Both the position numbers and the translations under genes were made by a program. A DNA stretch of 62,345 nucleotides, from contig JAFQLQ010000019.1 in assembly GCA_017414505.1 (NCBI GenBank), positions 1 to 62,345 on the forward strand. Reading direction: 5' to 3'. The notes beneath the pieces are model-generated. The model saw only the letters and a list, made by a program, of their open reading frames with translations. It ran no database searches and was not told the origin of the DNA. This document shows positions 1 to 13,270 of this stretch, one piece after another; within the stretch, counting starts at the first letter, position 1, and every line of letters begins with the position of its first letter. The DNA comes from Clostridia bacterium (GTDB taxonomy: Bacteria > Bacillota > Clostridia > UMGS1840 > HGM11507).

Positions 1-4875
<4,875 letters not shown>

Positions 4876-5059
4876 AAAATCACCTCATTAATTTTTTTGA
4901 AATTTCCGGAATGGAAATCCTGGGAACAAAATCAAAAAAGATTTTTTCTTTTGCGTTTCAGAGGTATGTAAAAACGGCTTAATTCAACGGCTTTTGCCTG
5001 TTAAATTTTGCTTTTCAACCTAAAAAAAGGCAAAATTATCCCATTTAACGGATTTTAAT

Positions 5060-5088
5060 ATCATATCACAAAATGTCAAGTCTGTCAA
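5060..5088 (-). promoter_or_regulatory. Sigma-A promoter of rpoBC
   Basis: Read on the minus strand, TTGACA (5083-5088) is separated by 17 bases from TATGAT (5060-5065). This is a near-consensus housekeeping promoter. A start of transcription near 5053 would give a leader of about 180 nt before the rpoB GTG. Confidence 0.85.
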
Positions 5089-5131
5089 TACTTTTTTTAA
5101 ATTTTTTAAAATTAAGTTTTTTAAAACAATT

Positions 5132-5160
5132 TTTACACTTTTTTAATAGCATTTTAAGAT
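5132..5160 (+). promoter_or_regulatory. Candidate promoter of the kinase-regulator pair
   Basis: TTTACA (5132-5137), a 17-base spacer and TAAGAT (5155-5160) fit a sigma-A promoter reading towards the kinase gene at 5210. TATAAT also occurs at 5183-5188, but I see no good -35 for it. The region is very AT-rich, so chance matches are likely. Confidence 0.4.
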
Positions 5161-5209
5161 ATGTTATGTTATACTTATATATTATAATGTAAAGGCGGAG
5201 AATTTTAAG

Positions 5210-6331
5210 ATGCAGAAAAAAATCCTAAAAAACAATGTAAAAGAATGGCTGATAACTTTCGGTTTTCTTGCTGTCGCTACTGTTACAGGCTATATTCTTA
5301 CCTCGCTTCAGGATAATCATCTTAACGTTGCTATGATTTATATGCTTGCCGTAGTTTTCACTGCAAGATTCACTTCCGGCTTCATATACGGAACAGTTTC
5401 TTCTTTTATATCTGTGTTCTGCATCAATTATCTTTTTGCCTATCCTTATTTTGCATTCAATTTCACTAAGAAAGGCTATCCCCTTATGTTTCTTAGTATG
5501 CTTGGCATTTCGCTTATTACCAATGCAATGACGCTGGAGATAAAAAAGCAGGCAAAAATTGCACAGGAAAACGAAAAGCAGGCAACCGAGCTTTTTGAAA
5601 TTACCAAGGAACTGCAAAAAGAGCAGGAAGAGATAAAAATCGAAGCCGCAAAGGAAAAACTGCGTACCGATCTTTTCAGAGCAGTTTCCCACGATTTAAG
5701 AACTCCGCTTACAACAATTTTAGGCGCAAGCTCCACAATTCTTGAAAACAAGAAAATTTTATCCGAAGAGGAACAGCGTAAGCTTCTGTCTGACATACAC
5801 GAAGATGCCGACTGGCTTATAAGAATGGTCGAAAACCTGCTTTCCGTTACAAGAATAAGCGAAGGAATCGCAAATCTCAACAAAAACGACGAGGTAGTTG
5901 AAGAAATAGTTGCGGAATCCATTGCCAAAGTAAAAAAGCATTATCCGGATGCCGTAGTAAACGTAAAAGTGCCCGATGAGCTTTTAATCGCACCTATGGA
6001 TGCAACTCTTATCGAACAGGTTATTATTAATCTTACGGAAAATGCAATTCAGCATTCCGGCTCAGACTGCATAAGTTTAACCGTAAGTTCCGGAAACGGA
6101 GAAATAATTTTTGAAGTCAGAGATAAGGGAAAAGGTATTCCCGAATCGGATCTCCCCCATCTTTTCAAGGAATATTATACTACCTCCGAGCAGAAAAGCG
6201 ATGCTGCAAAAAATATGGGAATCGGTCTTTCGGTATGTATGAGTATCGTTAAAGCACACGGCGGAATAATTACTGCCGAAAACGTTCCCGGGGGCGGAGC
6301 TTTGTTCAGATTTACATTGAAAGGAAATTAA
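5210..6331 (+). CDS. kdpD: Short KdpD-type sensor histidine kinase
   Basis: Membrane sensor kinase of 373 residues that would phosphorylate the regulator encoded 2 bases downstream. Residues ~12-110 form three to four membrane helices of the DUF4118 type found in KdpD, followed by a coiled region (~110-150). The histidine is H161 in SHDLRTPL. The N box includes NLTENAIQHS (274-283), and the G boxes are DKGKGI (305-310) and GIGLS. Full KdpD proteins are about 900 residues; this one lacks the cytoplasmic KdpD and Usp-like sensor domains. The ATG is preceded by GGCGGAG. No kdpFABC genes are in the window, so a potassium role is only inferred. Confidence 0.88.
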   Translation: MQKKILKNNVKEWLITFGFLAVATVTGYILTSLQDNHLNVAMIYMLAVVFTARFTSGFIYGTVSSFISVFCINYLFAYPYFAFNFTKKGYPLMFLSMLGISLITNAMTLEIKKQAKIAQENEKQATELFEITKELQKEQEEIKIEAAKEKLRTDLFRAVSHDLRTPLTTILGASSTILENKKILSEEEQRKLLSDIHEDADWLIRMVENLLSVTRISEGIANLNKNDEVVEEIVAESIAKVKKHYPDAVVNVKVPDELLIAPMDATLIEQVIINLTENAIQHSGSDCISLTVSSGNGEIIFEVRDKGKGIPESDLPHLFKEYYTTSEQKSDAAKNMGIGLSVCMSIVKAHGGIITAENVPGGGALFRFTLKGN

Positions 6332-6333
6332 AA

Positions 6334-7023
6334 ATGTTAAAACCTAAAATACTGATAGTCGAAGATGAAATCAACATAAGTAATTTTATATCAGCAACAC
6401 TCAATGCCAATAACTATATGTCAGAAATTGCAAAAAACGGAAAACAGGCAGAAGTTATGATTTCTGCTTCTGTTCCCGACCTTATTCTGCTGGATTTAGG
6501 ACTTCCGGATATGGACGGAACAGAAATAATCAAATCAGTAAGAGCGTGGAGCAATGTGCCTATAATAGTTGTTTCCGCAAGAGGACTTGAACAGGAAAAA
6601 GTAGAAGCGCTCGACCTTGGTGCGGACGACTATATAACAAAACCTTTCGGAACATCAGAACTTCTTGCCCGAATAAGAACTGCACTTAGACATTCATCAT
6701 CAAAAGGGAGAACTGCCGATAACAAAATAATAGTTAAGGATTTGCAAATAGACTTCGATAAAAGAATTATTACCTTAAAAGGAAATATTATACATCTTAC
6801 TCAAATAGAATATAAAATTATAACTCTGCTTGGAGAGAATCTCGGTAAGGTTCTTACATATGACTATATACTTAAAAACGTGTGGGGACCTTATGCCAAC
6901 AGCGATAATCAGATTTTAAGAGTAAACATGGCAAATATTCGCAGAAAACTTGAAGAAAACCCTGCAGAGCCGGTATATATCCTTACCGAAGTTGGTGTCG
7001 GATACAGAATGGTAGAGCTTTAG
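6334..7023 (+). CDS. kdpE: KdpE-type OmpR-family response regulator
   Basis: DNA-binding regulator of 229 residues, partner of the kinase just upstream (2-base gap, same operon). The receiver domain has the acidic pair in VEDE, the phosphoacceptor D54 in ILLDLGLPDMDG, and the conserved KPF lysine. Residues ~130-227 form the winged-helix domain, with the typical TQIEYKII and RVNMANIRRKLE segments. The sequence resembles KdpE, but no kdpFABC operon is present here, so the target genes are unknown. A strong hairpin terminator follows the stop codon. Confidence 0.88.
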   Translation: MLKPKILIVEDEINISNFISATLNANNYMSEIAKNGKQAEVMISASVPDLILLDLGLPDMDGTEIIKSVRAWSNVPIIVVSARGLEQEKVEALDLGADDYITKPFGTSELLARIRTALRHSSSKGRTADNKIIVKDLQIDFDKRIITLKGNIIHLTQIEYKIITLLGENLGKVLTYDYILKNVWGPYANSDNQILRVNMANIRRKLEENPAEPVYILTEVGVGYRMVEL

Positions 7024-7053
7024 AAACTACAATCATTATGCGCTTGTTGGTTT

Positions 7054-7081
7054 GTCATCCTGAGCGTAGTCGAAGGATCTC
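7054..7081 (+). repeat. Dispersed repeat copy 1 (CCTGAGCGTAGTCGAAGGATC type)
   Basis: The sequence GTCATCCTGAGCG followed by TAGTCGAAGGATCT belongs to a short repeat family seen again at 8312-8337, 56273-56298 and 56311-56340. All copies lie between genes. This copy sits just before the terminator shared by kdpE and the polysaccharide operon. Confidence 0.7.
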
Positions 7082-7098
7082 AACACATTATTAAATAC

Positions 7099-7143
7099 AA
7101 ATCCTCCGGAAAGATAATACAATATCTTTCCGAAGGATTTTTT
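7099..7143. terminator. Bidirectional terminator between kdpE and the polysaccharide operon
   Basis: A 17-base stem (7099-7115 with 7124-7140, one G-T type mismatch) and an 8-base loop are followed on the plus strand by six T residues (7138-7143). The stop codon of the converging capF gene lies at 7142-7144. The same hairpin can therefore end transcripts from both sides; the T tract is weaker in the minus direction. Confidence 0.85.
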
Positions 7144-8284
7144 ACACTTCAAGAAAATATGTATCCGGCTTTTCCGGATTAAATGCTTCGTTAGCCCACA
7201 TAAATGTTACCATATCGGTATCACCTAAATTTTCAATGTTGTGAGTGTATCCCGTTGGAATATCCACAACCTCCAGCTTATCGCCGGAAACAAAATATTC
7301 AATAACCTTGTCGCTGTCAGGCTTTCTGAAACGGATAACACCCTTTCCGCTTACAACAAGGAATTTTTCATTTTTGGTGTGATGCCAGTGATTTCCCTTT
7401 GTAATGTGCGGTTTGGAAATGTTAACCGAAAACTGTCCACGGTCATTTGTCCTTATAATCTCGGTAAACGAACCTCTGTCATCCACATTCATTTTGAGAG
7501 GATAGGAAAATTCATTTTCCGGCAAATAACTTAAATAGGTCGCATATAGGTTTTTGGAAAATTCGTCACTCATATCCGGAACAGAAAGATTTTTTCTGCT
7601 TTCCTTGTATGAATAAAGTAAATCAGCAATTTCTCCAAGCGTTATTTTGTGAACAACAGGCACAGAACAGAACTTTCCATCTCTGTTTTCTTTTCCGCAA
7701 AGGGCATTGATGCATTCGTTAACCACATCATCCACATATACAAGTGTCATCATATGACTTCTGTCATTTACGGTTATGGGCAAATCGTTTGCAATATTGT
7801 TGCAGAAAGTAGCAACAGCACTGTTGTAATTAGGTCTGCACCACTTGCCGAATACGTTTGGATAACGGTAAACAAGAACCTTTACTCCGTTTTCCTCTCC
7901 GTAAGTAAACATTAAATCCTCACCGGCTTTTTTGCTTTTTCCGTAAGGATTGTCAAGCTCCGCCTGAATAGATGAACTTATAAGCACCGGAGCCTTGTTG
8001 CCATACTCCTTAAGCTTGCCAAGAAGTACCGAGGTGAATCCGAAATTCCCCGCCATAAATTCACTTTCATTCTGAGGACGGTTAACACCTGCCAGATGAA
8101 ATATGAATTCCGCCTTTTTGCAGTATTCATCAAGCTCTGAAATATCGCTTTCTATATCGTACTCGTAAATTTCATCAATCTTTAGTTCTCCACGGGTCTT
8201 ATCTTTGCCGTCACGTATATTTTTAAGGCTTTCAACAAGATTTTTCCCAACAAATCCCTTTGTACCTGTAATAAGAATGTTCAT
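7142..8284 (-). CDS. capF: CapF-type UDP-sugar reductase/epimerase (bifunctional)
   Basis: Bifunctional enzyme of 380 residues that acts after CapE in the UDP-N-acetyl-L-fucosamine pathway. The cupin half epimerises C3 and the SDR half reduces C4. The N-terminal Rossmann site is GTKGFVG (7-13), and the catalytic pair is Y114/K118 in YGKSK. The C-terminal cupin (~260-375) has the metal-site histidines H299, H301 and H302 in GNHWHH. I chose the ATG at 8284 because AGGAGA sits 7 bases upstream; a longer frame to 8311 would swallow that ribosome site. The gene ends the operon. The usual third enzyme, CapG, is absent. Confidence 0.92.
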   Translation of the reverse strand: MNILITGTKGFVGKNLVESLKNIRDGKDKTRGELKIDEIYEYDIESDISELDEYCKKAEFIFHLAGVNRPQNESEFMAGNFGFTSVLLGKLKEYGNKAPVLISSSIQAELDNPYGKSKKAGEDLMFTYGEENGVKVLVYRYPNVFGKWCRPNYNSAVATFCNNIANDLPITVNDRSHMMTLVYVDDVVNECINALCGKENRDGKFCSVPVVHKITLGEIADLLYSYKESRKNLSVPDMSDEFSKNLYATYLSYLPENEFSYPLKMNVDDRGSFTEIIRTNDRGQFSVNISKPHITKGNHWHHTKNEKFLVVSGKGVIRFRKPDSDKVIEYFVSGDKLEVVDIPTGYTHNIENLGDTDMVTFMWANEAFNPEKPDTYFLEV

Positions 8285-8311
8285 TTTATTTCTCCTCAAA
8301 AGTATAATCAT

Positions 8312-8337
8312 TCATTCTGAGCGAAGTCGAAGAATCC
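8312..8337 (+). repeat. Dispersed repeat copy 2
   Basis: TCATTCTGAGCG then AAGTCGAAGAATCC, the same family as the copies at 7054-7081 and 56273-56340. It lies in the 60-base gap between capE and capF, inside the operon, so it would be transcribed. Confidence 0.7.
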
Positions 8338-8344
8338 CGAATAA

Positions 8345-9385
8345 TTACTTTTCTTCAAAAGCTTTTATTTCATCTCTTATGTACTGCAGAGAAAGTAGTT
8401 TTTCCTTAACCTGCTCAACATTAAGCAAATCAGTGTTGTTGGAGTTGAACTCGGTAAGAGTGTTTCTGTTTTCGTCCCCTACCTTGAAATATTTATCGTA
8501 GTTAAGATCACGCTTGTCCGAAGGAACACGGTAGAAATCACCCATATCAATAGCATTGGCACATTCTTCGTTGGTAAGAAGAGTTTCATACATTTTTTCG
8601 CCATGACGAATACCAATAACCTTGATTTCGTTATCTGCATGGAATAATTCTTTCACAGCCTGAGCAAGCACTTCTATTGTGCAGGCAGGTGCTTTCTGAA
8701 CCATAATATCACCGCTGTCCGCATTGGAAAATGCAAACAAAACAAGCTCAACAGCCTCTTCAAGAGACATAATAAACCTTGTCATATTTGGCTCTGTAAC
8801 AGTCAGTTCCTTGCCAGCCTTAATCTGGTCAATAAACAGCGGAATAACGCTTCCTCTCGAACACATAACGTTTCCGTAACGGGTACAGCAAATTAAAGTC
8901 TTATCAGAAGAAACAGTCTTGGACTTTGCAACCGCAACCTTTTCCATCATCGCCTTGGAAGTTCCCATAGCGTTAACCGGATAAGCCGCCTTGTCTGTGG
9001 ATAAGCAAATAACTTTCTTAACCCCAGCCTCAATAGCAGCAGTAAGTACATTGTCTGTTCCAACAACATTTGTCTTTACAGCCTCCATCGGGAAAAATTC
9101 GCAGGAAGGAACCTGTTTTAATGCCGCCGCATGGAATATGTAATCCACCCCGTGCATAGCATTTTTCACACTCTGCAAATCACGAACATCACCAATGTAG
9201 AATTTAATCTTGTTGCTTGCCTCAGGATATTTCGCCTGATATTCATGACGCATATCATCCTGCTTTTTCTCATCTCTTGAGAAAATTCTGATTTCTCCAA
9301 TATCTGTATCTAAGAATCTGTTTAATACCGCATTACCGAATGAACCGGTACCACCGGTAATTAACAGGGTTTTATTTTTGAACAT
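8345..9385 (-). CDS. capE: CapE-type UDP-GlcNAc 4,6-dehydratase/5-epimerase
   Basis: Converts UDP-GlcNAc to a UDP-2-acetamido-2,6-dideoxy-4-keto-L-hexose, the first step towards L-pneumosamine or L-fucosamine nucleotides. The protein has 346 residues with the NAD site GGTGSFG (11-17). In place of the SDR tyrosine it has M140, with K144, in NAMGTSK; this Met substitution is known for the CapE/FnlA group. The ATG is preceded by AGGTGGCG. It starts directly after the flippase stop codon (no gap). capF follows after 60 bases that contain a dispersed repeat. Confidence 0.93.
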   Translation of the reverse strand: MFKNKTLLITGGTGSFGNAVLNRFLDTDIGEIRIFSRDEKKQDDMRHEYQAKYPEASNKIKFYIGDVRDLQSVKNAMHGVDYIFHAAALKQVPSCEFFPMEAVKTNVVGTDNVLTAAIEAGVKKVICLSTDKAAYPVNAMGTSKAMMEKVAVAKSKTVSSDKTLICCTRYGNVMCSRGSVIPLFIDQIKAGKELTVTEPNMTRFIMSLEEAVELVLFAFSNADSGDIMVQKAPACTIEVLAQAVKELFHADNEIKVIGIRHGEKMYETLLTNEECANAIDMGDFYRVPSDKRDLNYDKYFKVGDENRNTLTEFNSNNTDLLNVEQVKEKLLSLQYIRDEIKAFEEK

Positions 9386-10903
9386 TTATTTTTTCGCCAC
9401 CTTTTTTATTATTCTTTTTAACATTTCTCTGCTATCTCGCTTTATAAGAAGTCCAATAAATAATAAGAAAATGTATAGTACAAAAACGATACATCCTCTT
9501 ATCAAAAATCCTAGCCATCCTCCAAGATACATCTGCGATGCGATTGGAAAATAAATTACAGCAACCACCAGAACAACAAAAAGCCATATCCCATAAGTTG
9601 AAGCAAAATATTTTTTAAGATCAATCTGTAATTTTTTGTAATATAGTATATTTAAACATATTGTCCTTACAAAATACGCAATACATACAGAAATTGCACC
9701 GCCAACTATACCGATAGTAGGTAATAAAATTGCCGCAAACAATATGTTACAAATTGCCATAACAAGATATATAATTCCCTGCTCTTTAACAACATCAGTC
9801 GCCAGCAAAGCTGTTTTTGCAATTTGTTGAGGCGTATCAATCAGAGACGGTAATATGAGAATGACAGCACATATATATACCATCTCATAGCCATCACCCA
9901 ACCACAAATTTACAAATTCTTTTCCAACACATACAAACCCAACAAACATCAGCCCCAAAGTATAAACGTGAAATTTTCCTACTTTACATAAAAGTGCAGA
10001 TAAATTTTCTTTTGGATTCTCTCCTACGATTATTCTTGATATTTTAGGAAGAAACATTCCGTTTATTGCATCAGTAAAAGTATATACATACCCCTCAATA
10101 ACCGATGCCAAACTAAACAGCGTTACTTGTACGGAACCAATCAGTGCTGCAATCAAGGATGGCATAATGTTAAATATCAACCTCTGAGCAAGGCTCATAA
10201 CTGTCATCCATACAGAATAATCAAACAAATCACGCATTGTTTGCCTGTCTTTATATGTAAAATCAACCTTTATCAAAGTTTTATTTTTTATAATAAAATA
10301 TTTTAGTATTATAAAAACTACATTTGAAAAAGCATGTACTATTACCAATGCGTATACATCAGCTCCAAACAATAAGCAACCTACAATCAAAAATACATTA
10401 AGAAATTTTTGTCCAAAATTACAAGCCTTAATTTGAATGAATAGTTCATTTGCCATCAATATTCCATTAAACGTTATAAACGGAAAAGAAAATACACTAT
10501 ATACAGAAACAATAATGAACAAATGCTTAAATATAATTATCTCACTTGGAGATAGTTTGGTGTATATTCCGTCAATTAAGAAATAAAAAACAAATAAACA
10601 TACCGCAATAATTACAGAAATCAATATAAAAATCTTATAAACAATCCCCATAAACTTATTAGCTTGATCATATTGTTTGTTTGCATAGTAATTGGATAAG
10701 AATTTAGATACAGCTCCTCCAATTCCAAAATCAAGCAGGAATAAACTTATAACAGAAGAAGCTAATGTATAAAGTGCATAATGCTCTTTTCCGATAGTTG
10801 AAATCATCCAGGGTGTATAAATCAACCCTGAAATAATATTAAATACAATCGCACCATACGACAAAAGTGCCCCTAAAATATATTGTTTTTTTTGCTTGTT
10901 CAT
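9386..10903 (-). CDS. Wzx-type polysaccharide flippase
   Basis: Integral membrane protein of 505 residues with about 12-14 hydrophobic helices, of the polysaccharide-biosynthesis (Wzx/MVF) superfamily. It probably moves lipid-linked repeat units across the membrane. The N terminus (SYGAIVFNIISGLIYTPWMI) and the AVSKFLSNYYA segment are typical of the O-unit flippase group. The ATG is preceded by AAGGAAAAA. It sits between the nucleotidyltransferase gene and capE. It differs from the MATE drug exporter at 41567, which belongs to a different branch of the same fold. Confidence 0.87.
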   Translation of the reverse strand: MNKQKKQYILGALLSYGAIVFNIISGLIYTPWMISTIGKEHYALYTLASSVISLFLLDFGIGGAVSKFLSNYYANKQYDQANKFMGIVYKIFILISVIIAVCLFVFYFLIDGIYTKLSPSEIIIFKHLFIIVSVYSVFSFPFITFNGILMANELFIQIKACNFGQKFLNVFLIVGCLLFGADVYALVIVHAFSNVVFIILKYFIIKNKTLIKVDFTYKDRQTMRDLFDYSVWMTVMSLAQRLIFNIMPSLIAALIGSVQVTLFSLASVIEGYVYTFTDAINGMFLPKISRIIVGENPKENLSALLCKVGKFHVYTLGLMFVGFVCVGKEFVNLWLGDGYEMVYICAVILILPSLIDTPQQIAKTALLATDVVKEQGIIYLVMAICNILFAAILLPTIGIVGGAISVCIAYFVRTICLNILYYKKLQIDLKKYFASTYGIWLFVVLVVAVIYFPIASQMYLGGWLGFLIRGCIVFVLYIFLLFIGLLIKRDSREMLKRIIKKVAKK

Positions 10904-10916
10904 AAAATTTTTCCTT

Positions 10917-12155
10917 TTATATCATTTCTAAATTATTTATCATTTCCATACGCTGTTTTATAGCGTCATTTTTAACATTATCAAAAGTTACTTTTTGTTT
11001 TTTCTTAAATATTTTATTTAAAATTCTGTGTATCCACGCAACAGGAACAAGCCATTTATGCTTTGTTACATATGGGTACTTATTCTTAAGCAATGTTCGA
11101 TTCGGGAACAGCATCTTTAAACGATTAGCATTCTTTAATTTATTCATATATTCATCGTAATCTCCGTTTTTAAAACGATTAAAACGTTCTCTTGAATATA
11201 CTTCATAAAAATCACTTCCGGATTCAGCACCATACCCAAATACTCCACCATTTTCGGAATCATTTAAAATCTGCTCCATTAATGTTACAGAATAGCCGAC
11301 CTTGGGCAACTCTTCTTTGTCAAATTTAAAATATTCAATACCTATCCCTATGATATTGTCCATAAATTTATCATATTTAAGATATTTCATCATATCATTA
11401 AAACGCTTAAAATCTATCTGATTTTTATAGTTTTTAAGGTAAATAAGAGTGTCCATCATCTGACGCACTCCAACACCCTTTTCCAAAAAGTGCTTAATCA
11501 TATGAAGTGCTGTAAATATAGCACCATCCGTTATACCAAGAGTATTTATGGTAAAATTATCCTCGGTTTTTATAGTTATGGTTTCTTCCTGATTTGCCAT
11601 CTTGTTGTCAAACCAGATATCTTCAAGCATTTCGTCATATAAATGAATATGAAGTTCTACAAGACCTGTTGAAGCACTTCTCGCCAAAGCATGATTGGAA
11701 GATGCATTTCTCGTAGCAACCTCCATGCCAAATTCTTCAGCAATTGCAACTGCTTTTTTTTCTAACTTTTCATCAATCAATAAATCTGTATCCGAAGAAA
11801 TTCTGCAAAGTGGATTTTTATACAGTTTTGAAAGAGATTCACCTTTCAAAACCGTCGCATTCACTCCACCATCTTCAAGCTTTTTTATAAAATTGTGAAC
11901 ATTAACAAGCTTACGCTGATTAAGCATAGCAGTTTGTAAGGTGTCGAAATTAAGCTGTTCGAAGCTCAATTCACCCCAATTAAGAAGCTCGCTCTCCTTA
12001 ATATCATTAAGTGCAAGAAAAACCGTATGCCAAATCCCCTGCTTAACAGAAAGCTTGTATATTTCCATTATATCAATATTATGATTTATATCCGCCTTAT
12101 TACCCAATGCACCACAAGCAAAAAGATAAAGCAAATCTTTAAAATTTTGTGTCAT
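10917..12155 (-). CDS. Nucleotidyltransferase-fold protein of polysaccharide clusters
   Basis: Soluble protein of 412 residues resembling the uncharacterised NTP_transf_5 family. The key segment is LKGESLSKLYKN followed by RISSDTDLLID, with the D-x-D pair expected of the nucleotidyltransferase fold. A helical, His-containing segment follows (ALHMIKHFLEKGVG, then a short D/R motif). The ribosome site GGAGG lies close to the ATG. Its place between the polymerase and flippase genes links it to the glycan. The substrate is unknown; addition of a phospho-substituent or nucleotide is a guess I cannot support further. Confidence 0.65.
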   Translation of the reverse strand: MTQNFKDLLYLFACGALGNKADINHNIDIMEIYKLSVKQGIWHTVFLALNDIKESELLNWGELSFEQLNFDTLQTAMLNQRKLVNVHNFIKKLEDGGVNATVLKGESLSKLYKNPLCRISSDTDLLIDEKLEKKAVAIAEEFGMEVATRNASSNHALARSASTGLVELHIHLYDEMLEDIWFDNKMANQEETITIKTEDNFTINTLGITDGAIFTALHMIKHFLEKGVGVRQMMDTLIYLKNYKNQIDFKRFNDMMKYLKYDKFMDNIIGIGIEYFKFDKEELPKVGYSVTLMEQILNDSENGGVFGYGAESGSDFYEVYSRERFNRFKNGDYDEYMNKLKNANRLKMLFPNRTLLKNKYPYVTKHKWLVPVAWIHRILNKIFKKKQKVTFDNVKNDAIKQRMEMINNLEMI

Positions 12156-12166
12156 ACTTCCTCCAA

Positions 12167-13228
12167 TTATTGCCAGAAGAACAAATAGCTTCGTATATCT
12201 TTAAAAAATAACGTCAGCAAAACTCCGCTTGCGGCTGAATAGCAAATCACTCTTTCTTGACCATCGAAACTAAACAATATTTCAGGAATAAGTAACATTA
12301 TAAATAAAGAATAATATTGAATTATTCTCATAGGGCTTGAGTTAACAAATAACAAAGGTATAAAAACAACTGCTACAATCAATGCATTATAATATACAAT
12401 AGCATCTGGATTTTTTTTTAGAATAGGTTTCATTCTCCATAATGCAACAAAGAAAATAGCAATAAAGGTAGGCGCAAAAATCCACGAATTCGAATGGTCA
12501 GACTTTGTATAAGCCTCATATCCTATAATTGTACTAATAAAATTAAAAATTTGATTTCTGAAAACAAATACAAGTGGAATCAGCACTATTACAGCAATAA
12601 TATACTTCCGACTTAATGGCTTATAGGCTATAAAATAAAACGGGAAAAAGAAAAAAGCTGATTTATGAATAGTTCCTGAAATTAAAATTAAAAACAGAAA
12701 TGGCCACATTTTCCTTTCTTTTATAAATTTATATCCTATGAGAACAACAAATGCCGTAGCAATTGTTTGTCTTATACCAGTTATTCCAAAAAAACCCCAA
12801 AACAGTGTTGACATAATAAGAGCGGATATACATGGTTCTTTTGAATACTTATATATCCATATACCGAGTGGTATAAAGAAAATCATAGCAATTAATACAA
12901 GATATATTTGGTAATTATCTTGTATAAATATTTGAACAAATTTGACAAACAGATTGTACCCCGGATCCTTCCCCTCTTCGCCTTTTAAAAAAACTTTAAA
13001 AAAGTTTTTAAATAAAATTTTCCAATTTGTATAAAATACACGCTCAAATGAATTCCTATAATTTATCGTATCATTTCCAACACTTAAATGTCTAAAACCA
13101 GATAAAATAATCCACTGAACAGTTATTAATACACAATAAACTCTCTTATTAATTTTTGATGGATACTGCCATAACAATAATGCAGCTAATCCGATTATAT
13201 ACGCAATTTCAAATTGATATGCTGTCAT
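12167..13228 (-). CDS. EpsG-family polysaccharide polymerase
   Basis: Membrane protein of 353 residues with about nine to ten helices, resembling EpsG/Wzy-type polymerases. Near the N terminus it has the SGFRHLSVGNDTINYRNSFE motif, with the Arg, Asp and Tyr of this family. A GITGIRQ segment lies further on. It probably links flipped repeat units into chains at the outer face of the membrane. The ATG has GAGGG upstream. It lies between the acyltransferase and nucleotidyltransferase genes and is the only polymerase candidate in the operon. Confidence 0.82.
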   Translation of the reverse strand: MTAYQFEIAYIIGLAALLLWQYPSKINKRVYCVLITVQWIILSGFRHLSVGNDTINYRNSFERVFYTNWKILFKNFFKVFLKGEEGKDPGYNLFVKFVQIFIQDNYQIYLVLIAMIFFIPLGIWIYKYSKEPCISALIMSTLFWGFFGITGIRQTIATAFVVLIGYKFIKERKMWPFLFLILISGTIHKSAFFFFPFYFIAYKPLSRKYIIAVIVLIPLVFVFRNQIFNFISTIIGYEAYTKSDHSNSWIFAPTFIAIFFVALWRMKPILKKNPDAIVYYNALIVAVVFIPLLFVNSSPMRIIQYYSLFIMLLIPEILFSFDGQERVICYSAASGVLLTLFFKDIRSYLFFWQ

Positions 13229-13270
13229 TTTTTTCCCTCTTTAATAATAAAGTGTTTGTATGCACTATAT

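Larger units (their letters stand above)
4876..5209. other. rpoB / kinase divergent intergenic region with rpoB leader
   Basis: The only stretch over 300 bases without a gene. It carries the rpoB promoter (minus strand) and a likely promoter for the kinase gene (plus strand). Between them lie T-rich and A-rich runs around 5090-5130. The rpoB leader would be about 180 nt. It contains alternative short pairings: the minus-strand segment complementary to 5028-5035 can pair with either 5006-5011 or 4992-4999, and 4996-5002 can also pair with 4986-4991. No small ORF with a ribosome site was found. Confidence 0.6.

Noticed and set aside
5225..5928. Minus-strand frames of about 150 codons inside the kinase gene
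   Set aside because: They have no family features, are rich in Cys, Ser and Phe, and lie opposite a clear histidine kinase.
8285..8311. Longer start for capF at 8311
   Set aside because: The extra nine codons cover the AGGAGA ribosome site of the ATG at 8284 and part of the spacer.
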